Shown one piece after another: positions 42,479-51,286 of a stretch of 64,000 bases of DNA. The position numbers were made by a program, and so were the translations under genes. Each line of letters begins with the position of its first letter. Within the stretch, counting starts at the first letter, position 1. The notes beneath the pieces are model-generated. The model made no database searches and had not been told where the DNA came from. It saw only the letters and a program-made list of their open reading frames with translations. Source of the DNA: Clostridium magnum DSM 2767 (GTDB lineage: Bacteria > Bacillota > Clostridia > Clostridiales > Clostridiaceae); the NCBI RefSeq assembly GCF_001623875.1, contig NZ_LWAE01000002.1:1104001-1168000 (forward strand). Direction: 5' to 3'.

Positions 42479-42519
42479 TGGATATACCTCTCTTATGACG
42501 GTAATATGTGACTACCGAA
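42479..42519 (+). promoter_or_regulatory. Three-copy promoter-like element, copy 2
   Basis: TGGATA, 17 bases, TAATAT, then GTGACTACCGAAA. It lies before the amidoligase gene. The remaining gap 42,406-42,552 has no gene. Confidence 0.55.
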
Positions 42520-42552
42520 AGGGAAAACACACCTTCAAAGGAGAGAAAAACA

Positions 42553-43452
42553 ATGTTTACAAAGAGGTTTGGAATTGAGATTGAATTTACAGGAATCACC
42601 AGAGCAAAAGCGGCAGAGGTTACCGCAGCTTTTCTAAACGGAACAGTTGAAAGTACCCACGATTACTACGACACCTATAAGATTAGCGCACCCGACGGAC
42701 GAACTTGGAAGCTGATGAGTGATGCTTCGATTGACTGTCGCCGCAAGGAATATGGCAGAGTGGTTTCAGCCACCCGTGAATACAGCGTGGAACTGGTCAG
42801 TCCGATACTGACCTACCAGGAAGACATCAAAGACCTGCAGGAACTGGTTAGACGGTTGCGCAAAGCGCAAGCCTTCACCAATGCCTCTTGCGGGATTCAC
42901 ATTCATCTGGACGGGGCAGACCACACACCGAGAAGTATCCGAAACTACATCAACATCATCGCAAGTAAAAATGACCTTTTTTATAAGGCTTTGCAAATTG
43001 CGCCGGAGCGGATGAGTTACTGCAAAAAGATGGATAGTCTTCTGGTAGAGAAAATAAACCGTCGCAAACCGAAAACGATGGAAGCTATTGAGAACCTTTG
43101 GTATGAAGGCTACAGCGAAAGCACCAGCCGCCATTACCATTCAAGCCGATACCATTTTCTCAACCTACACAGTTTTTTCACAGGTAACCAAACGGTAGAG
43201 CTTCGGGGCTTCAACAGCGAGCTTCATGCAGGCAAGATAAGAAGCTACATTGTTCTTGCCCTTGCCCTTAACCACCAGGCCCTCACACAGAAATGTGCAT
43301 CGGCAAAGAAACCGCAGATCGAGAATGAGAAATTTGCTATGAGAACCTACCTCAACCGCATCGGTTTCATCGGCGAGGAGTTCGCAAACTGCAGAGAGCA
43401 TTTGACCGCAAATCTTGGCGGGTCAGCAGCTTGGCGATTTCGGGCCGCCTGA
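42553..43452 (+). CDS. Amidoligase-family enzyme
   Basis: This 299-residue protein of the phage amidoligase family (PF12224, glutamine-synthetase/GCS-like fold) has FGIEIEFTG (catalytic acidic pair), then WKLMSDASID, EYSVELVSPIL and CGIHIHLDG (metal-binding His). HFLNLHSFFTGNQTVELRGF supplies the second-shell residues. Family members form peptide or amide bonds. The following gene encodes a gamma-glutamyl cyclotransferase-like enzyme, a known partner type that would trim or recycle the product. The last 40 residues repeat the tail of the 41,429 gene product. GGAGAG precedes ATG 42,553. Confidence 0.85.
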   Translation: MFTKRFGIEIEFTGITRAKAAEVTAAFLNGTVESTHDYYDTYKISAPDGRTWKLMSDASIDCRRKEYGRVVSATREYSVELVSPILTYQEDIKDLQELVRRLRKAQAFTNASCGIHIHLDGADHTPRSIRNYINIIASKNDLFYKALQIAPERMSYCKKMDSLLVEKINRRKPKTMEAIENLWYEGYSESTSRHYHSSRYHFLNLHSFFTGNQTVELRGFNSELHAGKIRSYIVLALALNHQALTQKCASAKKPQIENEKFAMRTYLNRIGFIGEEFANCREHLTANLGGSAAWRFRAA

Positions 43453-43488
43453 ACAATTGCCCCGTAAAAACAAGGAGGATACAAATCA

Positions 43489-43938
43489 ATGAATAAGACG
43501 TTATACCTTGCCTACGGCTCAAATCTCAACCTTGAGCAAATGGTGCACCGCTGCCCCACAGCGAAGCCTGTCGGGCCGGCGCTTTTGAAGGACTACCAGT
43601 TATTGTTTCGAGGTGGACACGGCGGCTCTGTGGCGACCATAGAACCTTTTAAGGGCAAGACAGTGCCGTGTCTGCTATGGGAGATTACCCCGGCTGACGA
43701 AGTGGCACTTGACCGTTACGAGGGTTTTCCATTCCTCTACCGAAAGGAAATGGTCAAAGTCAAACTCGGCAAAAAGAACGTGGAAACTATGGTGTACATC
43801 ATGAACGAAGGTCGACCGCTCGGTGCTCCAAGCTGTTATTATTACAGCGTTATCTTGGATGGCTATAAAAGCGCGGACTTCGACATCGGAATTCTGAAAC
43901 AGGCTGTCGAGGATTCTAAGGAGGACGGAAATGGATAA
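43489..43938 (+). CDS. Gamma-glutamyl cyclotransferase-like (GGCT/AIG2) protein
   Basis: This 149-residue protein has YLAYGSNLNLEQMVHRCPTA (the YGSN substrate loop), FRGGHGGSVATIEP and VALDRYEGFPFLYRKE, whose Glu is the catalytic acid. These are the GGCT signatures. The enzyme would cyclise a gamma-glutamyl group with release of an amine, acting on the product of the amidoligase encoded just upstream. CAAGGAGG precedes the ATG. It overlaps the DUF5049 gene by 8 bases. Confidence 0.9.
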   Translation: MNKTLYLAYGSNLNLEQMVHRCPTAKPVGPALLKDYQLLFRGGHGGSVATIEPFKGKTVPCLLWEITPADEVALDRYEGFPFLYRKEMVKVKLGKKNVETMVYIMNEGRPLGAPSCYYYSVILDGYKSADFDIGILKQAVEDSKEDGNG

Positions 43939-44107
43939 AAAAATTAAGGAACAGATACTTTTCATTCGCGCCACAGGTGAAACAAATATGTTTGATGTGC
44001 CAAAGGTGCAGGAAATAGCTTTGCGTGAGGGGTACGCCGAGTTACTTACATTCCTTACTGAGAACACTGGTGCCTATGCCCGTTTCATTCTGACTGGTGA
44101 AGAGTAA
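43931..44107 (+). CDS. DUF5049 small protein
   Basis: This 58-residue protein reads MDKKIKEQILFIRATGETNM, then FDVPKVQEIALREGYAELL, typical of DUF5049. It is a helical protein regularly found next to GGCT or terminase genes in Clostridia phages. It begins inside the GGCT gene, with AAGGAGGACGG as ribosome site. Its function is unknown; a role with the GGCT/amidoligase pair or with packaging is possible. Confidence 0.75.
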   Translation: MDKKIKEQILFIRATGETNMFDVPKVQEIALREGYAELLTFLTENTGAYARFILTGEE

Positions 44108-44219
44108 TAAATAACTAAACACCAACTAGAGAACAGTGCCAAAAACGGCTCTGTTTCTCGTACAAATAGATTTGAAGGCTTGCTTATTGCGGGTCTATTT
44201 TTATGCTCGGAAGGAGGCG

Positions 44220-45827
44220 GTGGATATCCGAAAACTCAAGAAATACACTCCGACACAGTTCAAAGCTGCGGATTCAGTTTATGACAAAGCCGCCGCCGAT
44301 TATGCCGTAGCTTTTGTCGAAGCCCTCTCACATACCAAAGGTACATGGGCGGGAAAGCCCTTTGATCTGATTGACTGGCAAGAGCGGATTATCCGCGATG
44401 TATTCGGAACTCTGAAGCCGAACGGTTACCGTCAGTTCAACACAGCGTATGTGGAAATACCAAAAAAGATGGGAAAAAGTGAGCTTGCGGCAGCTGTTGC
44501 CCTGTTGCTCACATGCGGAGATAACGAGGAGCGCGCCGAGGTCTATGGCTGTGCCGCTGACCGCAACCAAGCATCCATCGTTTTTAACGTGGCAGCGGAT
44601 ATGGTGCGGATGTGTCCGGCGCTGTCAAAACGGGTAAAAATCCTTGATTCAATGAAGCGGCTCATCTATCAGCCGACAGGCAGTATTTATCAGGTGCTTT
44701 CCGCTGATGTCGGCAACAAGCACGGATTCAATACCCACGGTGTGGTGTTCGATGAACTACACACTCAGCCGAACCGAAAACTCTACGACGTTATGACCAA
44801 AGGCAGTGGTGACGCACGAATGCAACCGCTGTATTTCCTTATAACCACCGCCGGAGACAACCAGAACAGTATCTGCTGGGAGGTACATCAGAAGGCGCTA
44901 GATATCATAAACGGCAGAAAGCATGACCCGACCTTCTACCCAGTGATATACGGTGCCGCTCCCGAGGAGGATTGGACTGATCCGAAGGTGTGGAAGAAAG
45001 CGAACCCTTCCCTTGGTATCACGGTCGGAATCGATAAAGTCAGAGCAGCCTGTGAGAGTGCAAAGCAGAATCCTGCCGAGGAGAACAGTTTTCGTCAGCT
45101 TCGCTTGAACCAATGGGTCAAACAGGCAGTGCGCTGGATGCCAATGGACAAATGGGATAAATGTGCATTCGCGGTTGACCCTACCGCGCTTGAAGGGCGC
45201 GTCTGCTACGGCGGACTTGACCTCTCGTCCTCCACAGATATTACGGCATTCGTGCTTGTGTTCCCCCCACTGGATGAAGAAGATAAATACAACGTAATGC
45301 CCTTCTTCTGGATACCGGAGGACAACATCGACCTCCGAGTCCGACGCGACCATGTGAATTATGATGTTTGGAAAAAGCAGGACTTTCTGAAAACTACCGA
45401 AGGTAACGTGGTGCATTACGGTTTCATTGAGAGTTTTATAGAGGAACTCAGTACGAAATACAATATCCGAGAAATCGCCTTTGACCGCTGGGGCGCTGTG
45501 CAAATGACACAGAACCTTGAAGGCATGGGATTTACGGTCGTGCCGTTCGGACAGGGCTTCAAGGATATGAGTCCACCCACCAAAGAACTGATGAAACTGA
45601 CCCTGGAGCAGAAAATTGCCCACGGTGGGCATCCGGTACTTCGATGGATGATGGATAATATTTTTGTTCGTACAGATCCTGCCGGAAATATAAAAGCAGA
45701 TAAGGAAAAGTCCACTGAGAAAATCGACGGTGCAGTGGCAACGATTATGGCACTTGACCGCGCAATACGGTGTGGAAATGACAACGGCGAGAGCGTATAC
45801 GACAATCGTGGACTTCTCGTATTTTAA
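44220..45827 (+). CDS. Terminase large subunit
   Basis: From GTG 44,220 this is a 535-residue TerL of the HK97-like (PF03354) group. The ATPase domain has VEIPKKMGKSELAAAVALLL (Walker A variant) and VVFDELHTQ (Walker B), with LITTAGDN as coupling motif. The nuclease domain has GGLDLSSSTDITAF (first acidic residue), IREIAFDRWGA and DGAVATIMALDRA. It packages phage DNA. The start is uncertain: AAGGAGG ends only two bases before the GTG, and no better in-frame start is near. The 112-base gap before it has no gene. Confidence 0.93.
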   Translation: MDIRKLKKYTPTQFKAADSVYDKAAADYAVAFVEALSHTKGTWAGKPFDLIDWQERIIRDVFGTLKPNGYRQFNTAYVEIPKKMGKSELAAAVALLLTCGDNEERAEVYGCAADRNQASIVFNVAADMVRMCPALSKRVKILDSMKRLIYQPTGSIYQVLSADVGNKHGFNTHGVVFDELHTQPNRKLYDVMTKGSGDARMQPLYFLITTAGDNQNSICWEVHQKALDIINGRKHDPTFYPVIYGAAPEEDWTDPKVWKKANPSLGITVGIDKVRAACESAKQNPAEENSFRQLRLNQWVKQAVRWMPMDKWDKCAFAVDPTALEGRVCYGGLDLSSSTDITAFVLVFPPLDEEDKYNVMPFFWIPEDNIDLRVRRDHVNYDVWKKQDFLKTTEGNVVHYGFIESFIEELSTKYNIREIAFDRWGAVQMTQNLEGMGFTVVPFGQGFKDMSPPTKELMKLTLEQKIAHGGHPVLRWMMDNIFVRTDPAGNIKADKEKSTEKIDGAVATIMALDRAIRCGNDNGESVYDNRGLLVF

Positions 45828-45845
45828 ATAAGGAGAGTGATGTCT

Positions 45846-47102
45846 ATGGGAATCCTACAAGGTATATTCAAGGCGCGCGACAAGCCTAAGGACAGCTTAG
45901 GTGGCAGTCGTTACAGTTTTCTTTTCGGCGGTACAAGTGCCGGAAAACCAGTCAACGAGCAAACCGCCATGCAAATGACGGCGGTGTACTCTTGCGTGAG
46001 GATATTATCTGAAACGGTGGCGGGGCTTCCGCTCCATGTATACCGCTATAATGATAGCGGAGGCAAAGAGAAAGATATCACCCACCCGTTATATAAGCTG
46101 CTCCATGATGAGCCAAACCCTGAGATGACTTCATTTGCGTTTAGAGAAACGCTGATGAGTCATCTTTTATTATGGGGCAACGCATATGCACAGATTATTC
46201 GGAATGCTCGCGGTGAGGTTATCGCCCTTTACCCTCTGATGCCGAACAAAATGACGGTCGATCGTGATTCAAACGGCCGGATTTTCTATTTGTATCAGAG
46301 AAGCACCGATGATGCGCCCATGCTCGGAAAAGACAGTCAGGTCTACCTTGCACCCTCGGATGTGCTGCATATTCCAGGTTTAGGTTTTGACGGTCTGGTC
46401 GGTTATTCCCCCATTGCAATGGCAAAGAATGCCGTGGGATTGGCAATTGCCACCGAGGAATACGGAGCGAAATTCTTCGCCAATGGCGCTGCACCAGGCG
46501 GTGTGCTTGAACATCCTGGCACAATAAAAGATCCGCAAAAGGTCAAGGAGAGCTGGAATGCCGCCTACCAAGGCTCGCAAAACGCGCATCGTGTGGCTGT
46601 GCTTGAAGAAGGCATGAAGTACCAAGCCATCGGCATTTCACCCGAACAGGCACAGTTTCTCGAAACACGGAAGTTTCAGATTAACGAAATCGCCCGCATT
46701 TTCAGGGTGCCGCCGCATATGCTCGCCGACTTGGAGAAATCCTCGTTCAGCAACATCGAGCAGCAGTCGCTGGAATTTGTGAAATACACCCTTGACCCAT
46801 GGGTAGTGCGCTGGGAGCAGGCTATGTGCCGTGCATTGCTTATGGGAAGCGAAAAGCCGACCGTATTTATTAAGTTTAATGTGGACGGTTTGCTTCGTGG
46901 CGACTATGTATCCCGCATGAGCGGTTATGCAACCGCACGACAGAACGGCTGGATGAGCGCCAACGATATCCGTGAGCTTGAAAATCTCGACCGTATCCCT
47001 GCGGAGCTTGGCGGAGATCTCTATCTTATCAACGGTGCGATGACCAAATTACAGGACGCAGGTGCGTTCGCAAATACTACAAGATTGGAGGAAACCGAAT
47101 GA
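45846..47102 (+). CDS. Phage portal protein, HK97 family
   Basis: This 418-residue portal has AVYSCVRILSETVAGLPLHV, LMSHLLLWGNAYAQI and LAPSDVLHIPGLGFDGLVGY. ILEHPGTI-like text is followed by FRVPPHMLADLEKSSFSNIE. These are the conserved HK97-type portal segments. It forms the dodecameric ring for DNA entry and binds TerL and connectors. ATG 45,846 has AGGAG at good spacing; ATG 45,840 is possible. It overlaps the protease gene by four bases. Confidence 0.93.
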   Translation: MGILQGIFKARDKPKDSLGGSRYSFLFGGTSAGKPVNEQTAMQMTAVYSCVRILSETVAGLPLHVYRYNDSGGKEKDITHPLYKLLHDEPNPEMTSFAFRETLMSHLLLWGNAYAQIIRNARGEVIALYPLMPNKMTVDRDSNGRIFYLYQRSTDDAPMLGKDSQVYLAPSDVLHIPGLGFDGLVGYSPIAMAKNAVGLAIATEEYGAKFFANGAAPGGVLEHPGTIKDPQKVKESWNAAYQGSQNAHRVAVLEEGMKYQAIGISPEQAQFLETRKFQINEIARIFRVPPHMLADLEKSSFSNIEQQSLEFVKYTLDPWVVRWEQAMCRALLMGSEKPTVFIKFNVDGLLRGDYVSRMSGYATARQNGWMSANDIRELENLDRIPAELGGDLYLINGAMTKLQDAGAFANTTRLEETE

Positions 47103-47797
47103 AGAAATTTTGGAACTGGGTAAAGGACGAAGAATCCGACACCCGAACACTCTACCTTGATGGCGTAATTGCTGAAGAAAGTTGGTTTGACGATGATGTC
47201 ACCCCACAGGCGTTCAAAGTTGATTTGACCGCAGGCGAGGGTGACATTGTTATTTGGCTCAACTCTCCTGGCGGCGACTGTATTGCGGCAAGTCAGATTT
47301 ATGCGATGCTGATGGACTACAAAGGCAAAATAACCGTCAAGATTGATGGCATCGCAGCATCTGCCGCAAGTGTGATTGCAATGGCGGGAACGACTGTGCT
47401 CATGGCTCCAACTGCTTTGATGATGGTGCATAATCCGCTGACCGTGGCAATCGGTGACAGCGAGGAAATGCGGAAGGCCATCTCCATGCTCTCGGAGGTC
47501 AAGGAAAGCATCATCAACGCTTACGAAATCAAGACCGGGCAGTCGAGAGCGAAGCTATCCCACCTTATGGATGCTGAAACATGGCTGAATGCCAACAAGG
47601 CAATCGAACTCGGCTTTGTGGACGGTATTTTGGAAGATGAGAAAAAGCGTGTGCAAAAAGATAGTGTCACTTATGCTTTCAGCCGCCGGGCCGTAACAAA
47701 TTCACTGTTAAACAAGGTATGCCCAAAGAATCTGCCTGTAAAAACGGGCACACCCATCGAGCAACTTGATAAGCGGATATCTATCATTCAACACTAA
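47099..47797 (+). CDS. ClpP-like prohead protease
   Basis: This 232-residue ClpP-class serine protease has WLNSPGGDCIAASQIYAML, GIAASAASVIAMAG with catalytic Ser88, and MMVHNP with His111. The oxyanion-loop glycines are present. In HK97-like phages with this gene order it matures the prohead and removes scaffold and capsid delta domain. It lies between portal and capsid as usual. Confidence 0.92.
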   Translation: MKKFWNWVKDEESDTRTLYLDGVIAEESWFDDDVTPQAFKVDLTAGEGDIVIWLNSPGGDCIAASQIYAMLMDYKGKITVKIDGIAASAASVIAMAGTTVLMAPTALMMVHNPLTVAIGDSEEMRKAISMLSEVKESIINAYEIKTGQSRAKLSHLMDAETWLNANKAIELGFVDGILEDEKKRVQKDSVTYAFSRRAVTNSLLNKVCPKNLPVKTGTPIEQLDKRISIIQH

Positions 47798-47816
47798 ATT
47801 ATTAGGAGGAAAAACA

Positions 47817-49016
47817 ATGAGTAAAATTCTTGAATTGCGCGAAAAGCGCACAAAGGCATGGGAAACGGCTAAGGCTTTCCTAGATACCAAGCGCGGTACG
47901 GACGGGATCGTCTCTGCCGAGGATACCGCCACCTACGAAAAAATGGAGAACGATGTGGTCGCTCTCGGCAAGGAAATCGACAGACTCGAAAAGCAGGAAG
48001 CCCTCGACCGTGAACTTTCAAAACCGCTGAACGCTCCGCTCACCACCAAACCCGCTGTTCCTGGTATGGACACCAAGACAGGAAAGGCATCCGATGAGTA
48101 CAAAAAAGCGTTCTGGAATGTAATGCGCTCTAAAAATCCGCATTACGATGTTGTAAACGCTCTGCAGGTAGGGACCGACAGCGAAGGCGGTTATCTTGTT
48201 CCAGATGAGTTTGAACGTACGCTCGTTCAATCTTTGGAGGAAGAAAACATTTTCCGTAAGCTGGCAAAAATCATTCAAACTTCCAGTGGTGACCGTAAAA
48301 TTCCCGTTGTTACAACCCACGGCTCCGCTTCGTGGCTCGATGAGGAAGAACTCTATCCCGATAGTGATGAAGTATTCGGTCAGACCTCTATTGGCGCATA
48401 TAAACTCGGCACTTTCATCAAAGTCTCCGACGAATTGCTGAGTGACTCCGTGTTCGATCTGCAAAACTACATCAGCACCGAGTTTGCTCGTCGTATTGGT
48501 TCCAAGGAGGAAGAAGCTTTCTTCGTAGGCGATGGTTCTGGTAAGCCCACGGGTATTTTTGCCGCAACAGGCGGTGCACAGCTTGGAGTTACTACCGCAG
48601 GCGCAACCGCTATTACAGTGGATGAGGTTATCGACCTTTTCTACAGTTTGAAATCTCCGTATCGTAAGAAAGCTGTGTTCGTTATGAACGATGCGACCGT
48701 AAAAACAATCCGTAAGCTAAAGGACGGTCAGGGCCAGTATCTGTGGCAACCTTCGCTGACCGCGGGAACGCCGGATATGATTCTGAATCGACCCGTATAC
48801 ACCTCGGCGTATATACCTGCAATTGAGGCGGGGGCGAAGTCCATCGCGTTCGGTGATTTCGGTTATTACTGGATCGCTGACAGGCAGGGGCGCGCCTTCA
48901 AGCGTTTGAACGAACTTTTCGCTACTACAGGTCAGGTCGGCTTTATGGCCACTCAGCGTGTGGACGGCAAACTGATTCTGCCGGAGGCTATCAAGGTTCT
49001 CCAGCAGAAAGCGTAA
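47817..49016 (+). CDS. Major capsid protein, HK97 fold
   Basis: This 399-residue protein has an N-terminal coiled delta domain (residues 1-95, KILELREKRTKAWETAKAFL). A capsid fold follows: VGTDSEGGYLVPDEFERTLV, ADYFVKVSDELL-like FIKVSDELLSDSVFDL, EEEAFFVGDGSGKPTGIF, and FGDFGYYWIADRQGRAFKRL near the end. The delta domain is presumably cut off by the neighbouring protease. AGGAGG lies before ATG 47,817. Confidence 0.95.
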   Translation: MSKILELREKRTKAWETAKAFLDTKRGTDGIVSAEDTATYEKMENDVVALGKEIDRLEKQEALDRELSKPLNAPLTTKPAVPGMDTKTGKASDEYKKAFWNVMRSKNPHYDVVNALQVGTDSEGGYLVPDEFERTLVQSLEEENIFRKLAKIIQTSSGDRKIPVVTTHGSASWLDEEELYPDSDEVFGQTSIGAYKLGTFIKVSDELLSDSVFDLQNYISTEFARRIGSKEEEAFFVGDGSGKPTGIFAATGGAQLGVTTAGATAITVDEVIDLFYSLKSPYRKKAVFVMNDATVKTIRKLKDGQGQYLWQPSLTAGTPDMILNRPVYTSAYIPAIEAGAKSIAFGDFGYYWIADRQGRAFKRLNELFATTGQVGFMATQRVDGKLILPEAIKVLQQKA

Positions 49017-49028
49017 CGGAGGTGCGAC

Positions 49029-49247
49029 ATGGGTTATAACACAAAGAACTACACCGAACAAGGCGGTGAGAAAACCGTCATCGGCGGTACTCTGGAAATC
49101 AAGGAGGGAGCCTCGGTAACGGGGCTTCCTACCGCTGCGAATCAGGCAGACAGCACCGCTACCGATGCCGCTGGTCTGGTAACGGATTTTAATGCCCTTC
49201 TCGCGAAGCTAAAAGCGGCGGGTTTGATGGTCGCAGACGAAGTATAA
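49029..49247 (+). CDS. Head fibre-like small protein
   Basis: This 72-residue protein (QGGEKTVIGGTLEIKEGASV, then LPTAANQADSTATDAAGLVT and DFNALLAKLKAAGLM) follows the pattern of small head fibre proteins that decorate capsids of Firmicute phages. It comes directly after the capsid gene, with ribosome site CGGAGGTG. The assignment rests on pattern and position. Confidence 0.75.
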   Translation: MGYNTKNYTEQGGEKTVIGGTLEIKEGASVTGLPTAANQADSTATDAAGLVTDFNALLAKLKAAGLMVADEV

Positions 49248-49266
49248 CCGGAAGGAGGCGGATGGC

Positions 49267-49584
49267 ATGACAACAGATAATCTTCTCCCCAAAGTAAAAG
49301 CAAACCTAATCTTGGCGCATGATGCAGACGACGGCCTTCTGCTACACTACATCAAAGCCGCCGTCTCCTACGCGGAGAGCTACCAACATGTCACTGAGGG
49401 CTATTACATTGAAAACTCTATGCCGCCCACCACGGAACAAGCAGTAATCATGCTATCGGGTCATTTCTACGAAAGCAGAGATGGCTCGACGGCTGGTTTC
49501 TTCGCCGACAGCGTACAAGCTGGTCAACAAGTGTGGAATACAGTAAACCTACTTCTACGGCTTGACCGAGATTGGAAGGTGTGA
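49267..49584 (+). CDS. Head-tail connector protein (gp6-like)
   Basis: This 105-residue helical protein (KVKANLILAHDADDGLLLHY, IKAAVSYAESYQ, TTEQAVIMLSGHFYESRDGS) has the four-helix pattern of HK97 gp6-type connectors that attach under the portal. GGAGGCGG precedes the ATG. Position after the capsid genes fits. Confidence 0.87.
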   Translation: MTTDNLLPKVKANLILAHDADDGLLLHYIKAAVSYAESYQHVTEGYYIENSMPPTTEQAVIMLSGHFYESRDGSTAGFFADSVQAGQQVWNTVNLLLRLDRDWKV

Positions 49585-49585
49585 C

Positions 49586-49918
49586 ATGAGTTTTGGGAAA
49601 ATAAACACCTTTATTGACGTTATTGAGAGAGTAACTATAAAAGACTCGGAGGGATTCAGCACTGAGATTGACAGCATTGTTGCTTCTATAAGAGCATATC
49701 GGGAAGGTCGGCACGGTACCGAAATATGGGCCAACAGAGCCGTATTTTCGGAAGCCACCGATCTTTTCCGTTTCCGCTGTATTCCGGGTGTCACCGTTAC
49801 GACCGCAATGCTTATTGCTTGTGAAGACGGGCGATTTGAAATTACCTCGGTGGAGGATGTCAAAGGTCGTGGAATGTACATTGAAGTACTCGCCAAGGAG
49901 GTGAAGCCCAGTGGCTAA
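49586..49918 (+). CDS. Head closure protein
   Basis: This 110-residue beta-rich protein (INTFIDVIERVTIKDSEGFS, IRAYREGRHGTEIWANRAVF, FRFRCIPGVTVTTAMLIACE, RFEITSVEDVKGRGMYIEVL) has the SPP1 gp16/HK97 gp7-type head-tail adaptor pattern. It closes the head after packaging. It overlaps the next gene by eight bases. Confidence 0.87.
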   Translation: MSFGKINTFIDVIERVTIKDSEGFSTEIDSIVASIRAYREGRHGTEIWANRAVFSEATDLFRFRCIPGVTVTTAMLIACEDGRFEITSVEDVKGRGMYIEVLAKEVKPSG

Positions 49919-50342
49919 AGTAACTATGAAAATGCCGGAGGACTTTCTCCTAAAGGTTTCACGGTTAAACGATAAAACTGATGAAATCGTCCCTCGTGTG
50001 CTTAAGGCTGGCGGTGAGGTTGTGCTTGACAAGGTAAAATCTAATCTGAATTCAGCGATTGGTAGTGACACAAAGTATCCTTCGCGTTCCACGGGCGAGC
50101 TTGCGGCAGCATTAGGACTTTCATCCGCTTTACAGGACAGGGATGGCAATCACAACGTTAAAGTCGGCTTTTCCGAACCGCGTCGTGACGGAAGTAGCAA
50201 TGCGAAAATAGCCAATATCATCGAATACGGAAAATCGGGTCAACCGGCAAAACCATTCTTAAAGCCAGCGAGAACCACCAGCAGAAAGCCGTGCATCGAA
50301 GCGATGAAAGCAAAGCTGGACGAGGAGGTAAATAAGATATGA
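49911..50342 (+). CDS. HK97 gp10-like tail-joining protein
   Basis: This 143-residue protein starts with GTG and reads LKAGGEVVLDKVKSNLNSAI, STGELAAALGLSSALQDRDG and IIEYGKSGQPAKPFLKPART. The YG..GQPAKPFLKPA string is the hallmark of the HK97-gp10 family, a head-tail joining or neck protein. It overlaps both neighbours by a few bases. Confidence 0.9.
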   Translation: MAKVTMKMPEDFLLKVSRLNDKTDEIVPRVLKAGGEVVLDKVKSNLNSAIGSDTKYPSRSTGELAAALGLSSALQDRDGNHNVKVGFSEPRRDGSSNAKIANIIEYGKSGQPAKPFLKPARTTSRKPCIEAMKAKLDEEVNKI

Positions 50343-50680
50343 GCCTACTTTCGGATTTGAGCGAGGTCCTGGAACCGCTGGGTATTCCTATTGAAGCCGG
50401 CGTGTTCAGCGGTATGCCGCCTGACGAATATCTGGTCTTTATCCCTCTGACGGACATATTCGAAGTACATGCTGATAACCGCCCCGGCTTTGATGTGCAG
50501 GAAGTGCGGATATCACTGTTCTCAAAAGGCAATTACCAGCAGCGTAAAAGGCAGATCACTGCGGCTTTACTGAATGAGGATTTCACAGTGACCGAACGAC
50601 GGTATATCGGACACGAGGACGATACCGGATATCACCATTACGCCATTGATGTGGCAGAAAATTATGGATTGGAGGAATAA
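50339..50680 (+). CDS. Tail terminator / completion protein
   Basis: This 113-residue protein (LSEVLEPLGIPIEAGVFSGM, PDEYLVFIPLTDIFEVHADN, VQEVRISLFSKGNYQQRKRQ) has the fold pattern of the minor-tail or tail-completion family found between gp10 and the tail tube gene. It caps the tail tube and joins it to the head. Confidence 0.83.
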   Translation: MSLLSDLSEVLEPLGIPIEAGVFSGMPPDEYLVFIPLTDIFEVHADNRPGFDVQEVRISLFSKGNYQQRKRQITAALLNEDFTVTERRYIGHEDDTGYHHYAIDVAENYGLEE

Positions 50681-50683
50681 CAC

Positions 50684-51274
50684 ATGGCAACTATCGGTCT
50701 TGACAGACTGTACTATTCAAAGATAACCGAAGATTCCAACGGCGAAGAAACCTACGCTGTACCTTCGGTGCTTGCCAAAGCCATCACCGCCGAGCTCTCG
50801 GTGGAACTGGTAGAGGCAATACTTTACGCAGACGATGGTGCCGCTGAGGTCGTGAAGGACTTCAACAGCGGTACACTCACCCTCGGTGTGGATGACATCG
50901 GCCCAACGGTTGCGGCAGATCTAACCGGAGCATCCACCGATGACAACGGTGTGCTGATCTCTGCCAGCGAGAATGTAGGTACACCAGTAGCGGTGGGTTT
51001 CCGTGCACAAAAGGCTAACGGCACATACCGCTATTTCTGGCTGTACCGAGCGAAATTTGGCCTACCTGCAACGAACCTACAGACGAAGGCGGATTCCATC
51101 ACCTTCTCTACACCAACCATTGAGGGAACCGTCATGCGCAGGAACAAGCTGGACGGCATGGGCAAGCACCCATGGAAAGCGGAGGTCACTGAAGGTGATG
51201 CGGGTGTATCTGCCGGTACCATCACCGGCTGGTTTACTGAAGTTTACGAACCGGTCTACACGCCGGAACCTTAG
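50684..51274 (+). CDS. Major tail tube protein
   Basis: This 196-residue protein (ATIGLDRLYYSKITEDSNGE, SGTLTLGVDDIGPTVAADLT, VAVGFRAQKANGTYRYFWLY and RAKFGLPATNLQTKADSITF) matches the phi13/HK97-type major tail protein pattern. It polymerises into the tail tube. It starts three bases after the preceding stop. Confidence 0.92.
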   Translation: MATIGLDRLYYSKITEDSNGEETYAVPSVLAKAITAELSVELVEAILYADDGAAEVVKDFNSGTLTLGVDDIGPTVAADLTGASTDDNGVLISASENVGTPVAVGFRAQKANGTYRYFWLYRAKFGLPATNLQTKADSITFSTPTIEGTVMRRNKLDGMGKHPWKAEVTEGDAGVSAGTITGWFTEVYEPVYTPEP

Positions 51275-51286
51275 GAGGGTTGAATC

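Noticed and set aside
49448..50149. Leftward 233-residue open frame over the connector genes
   Set aside because: It is a shadow of three well-supported overlapping phage genes.
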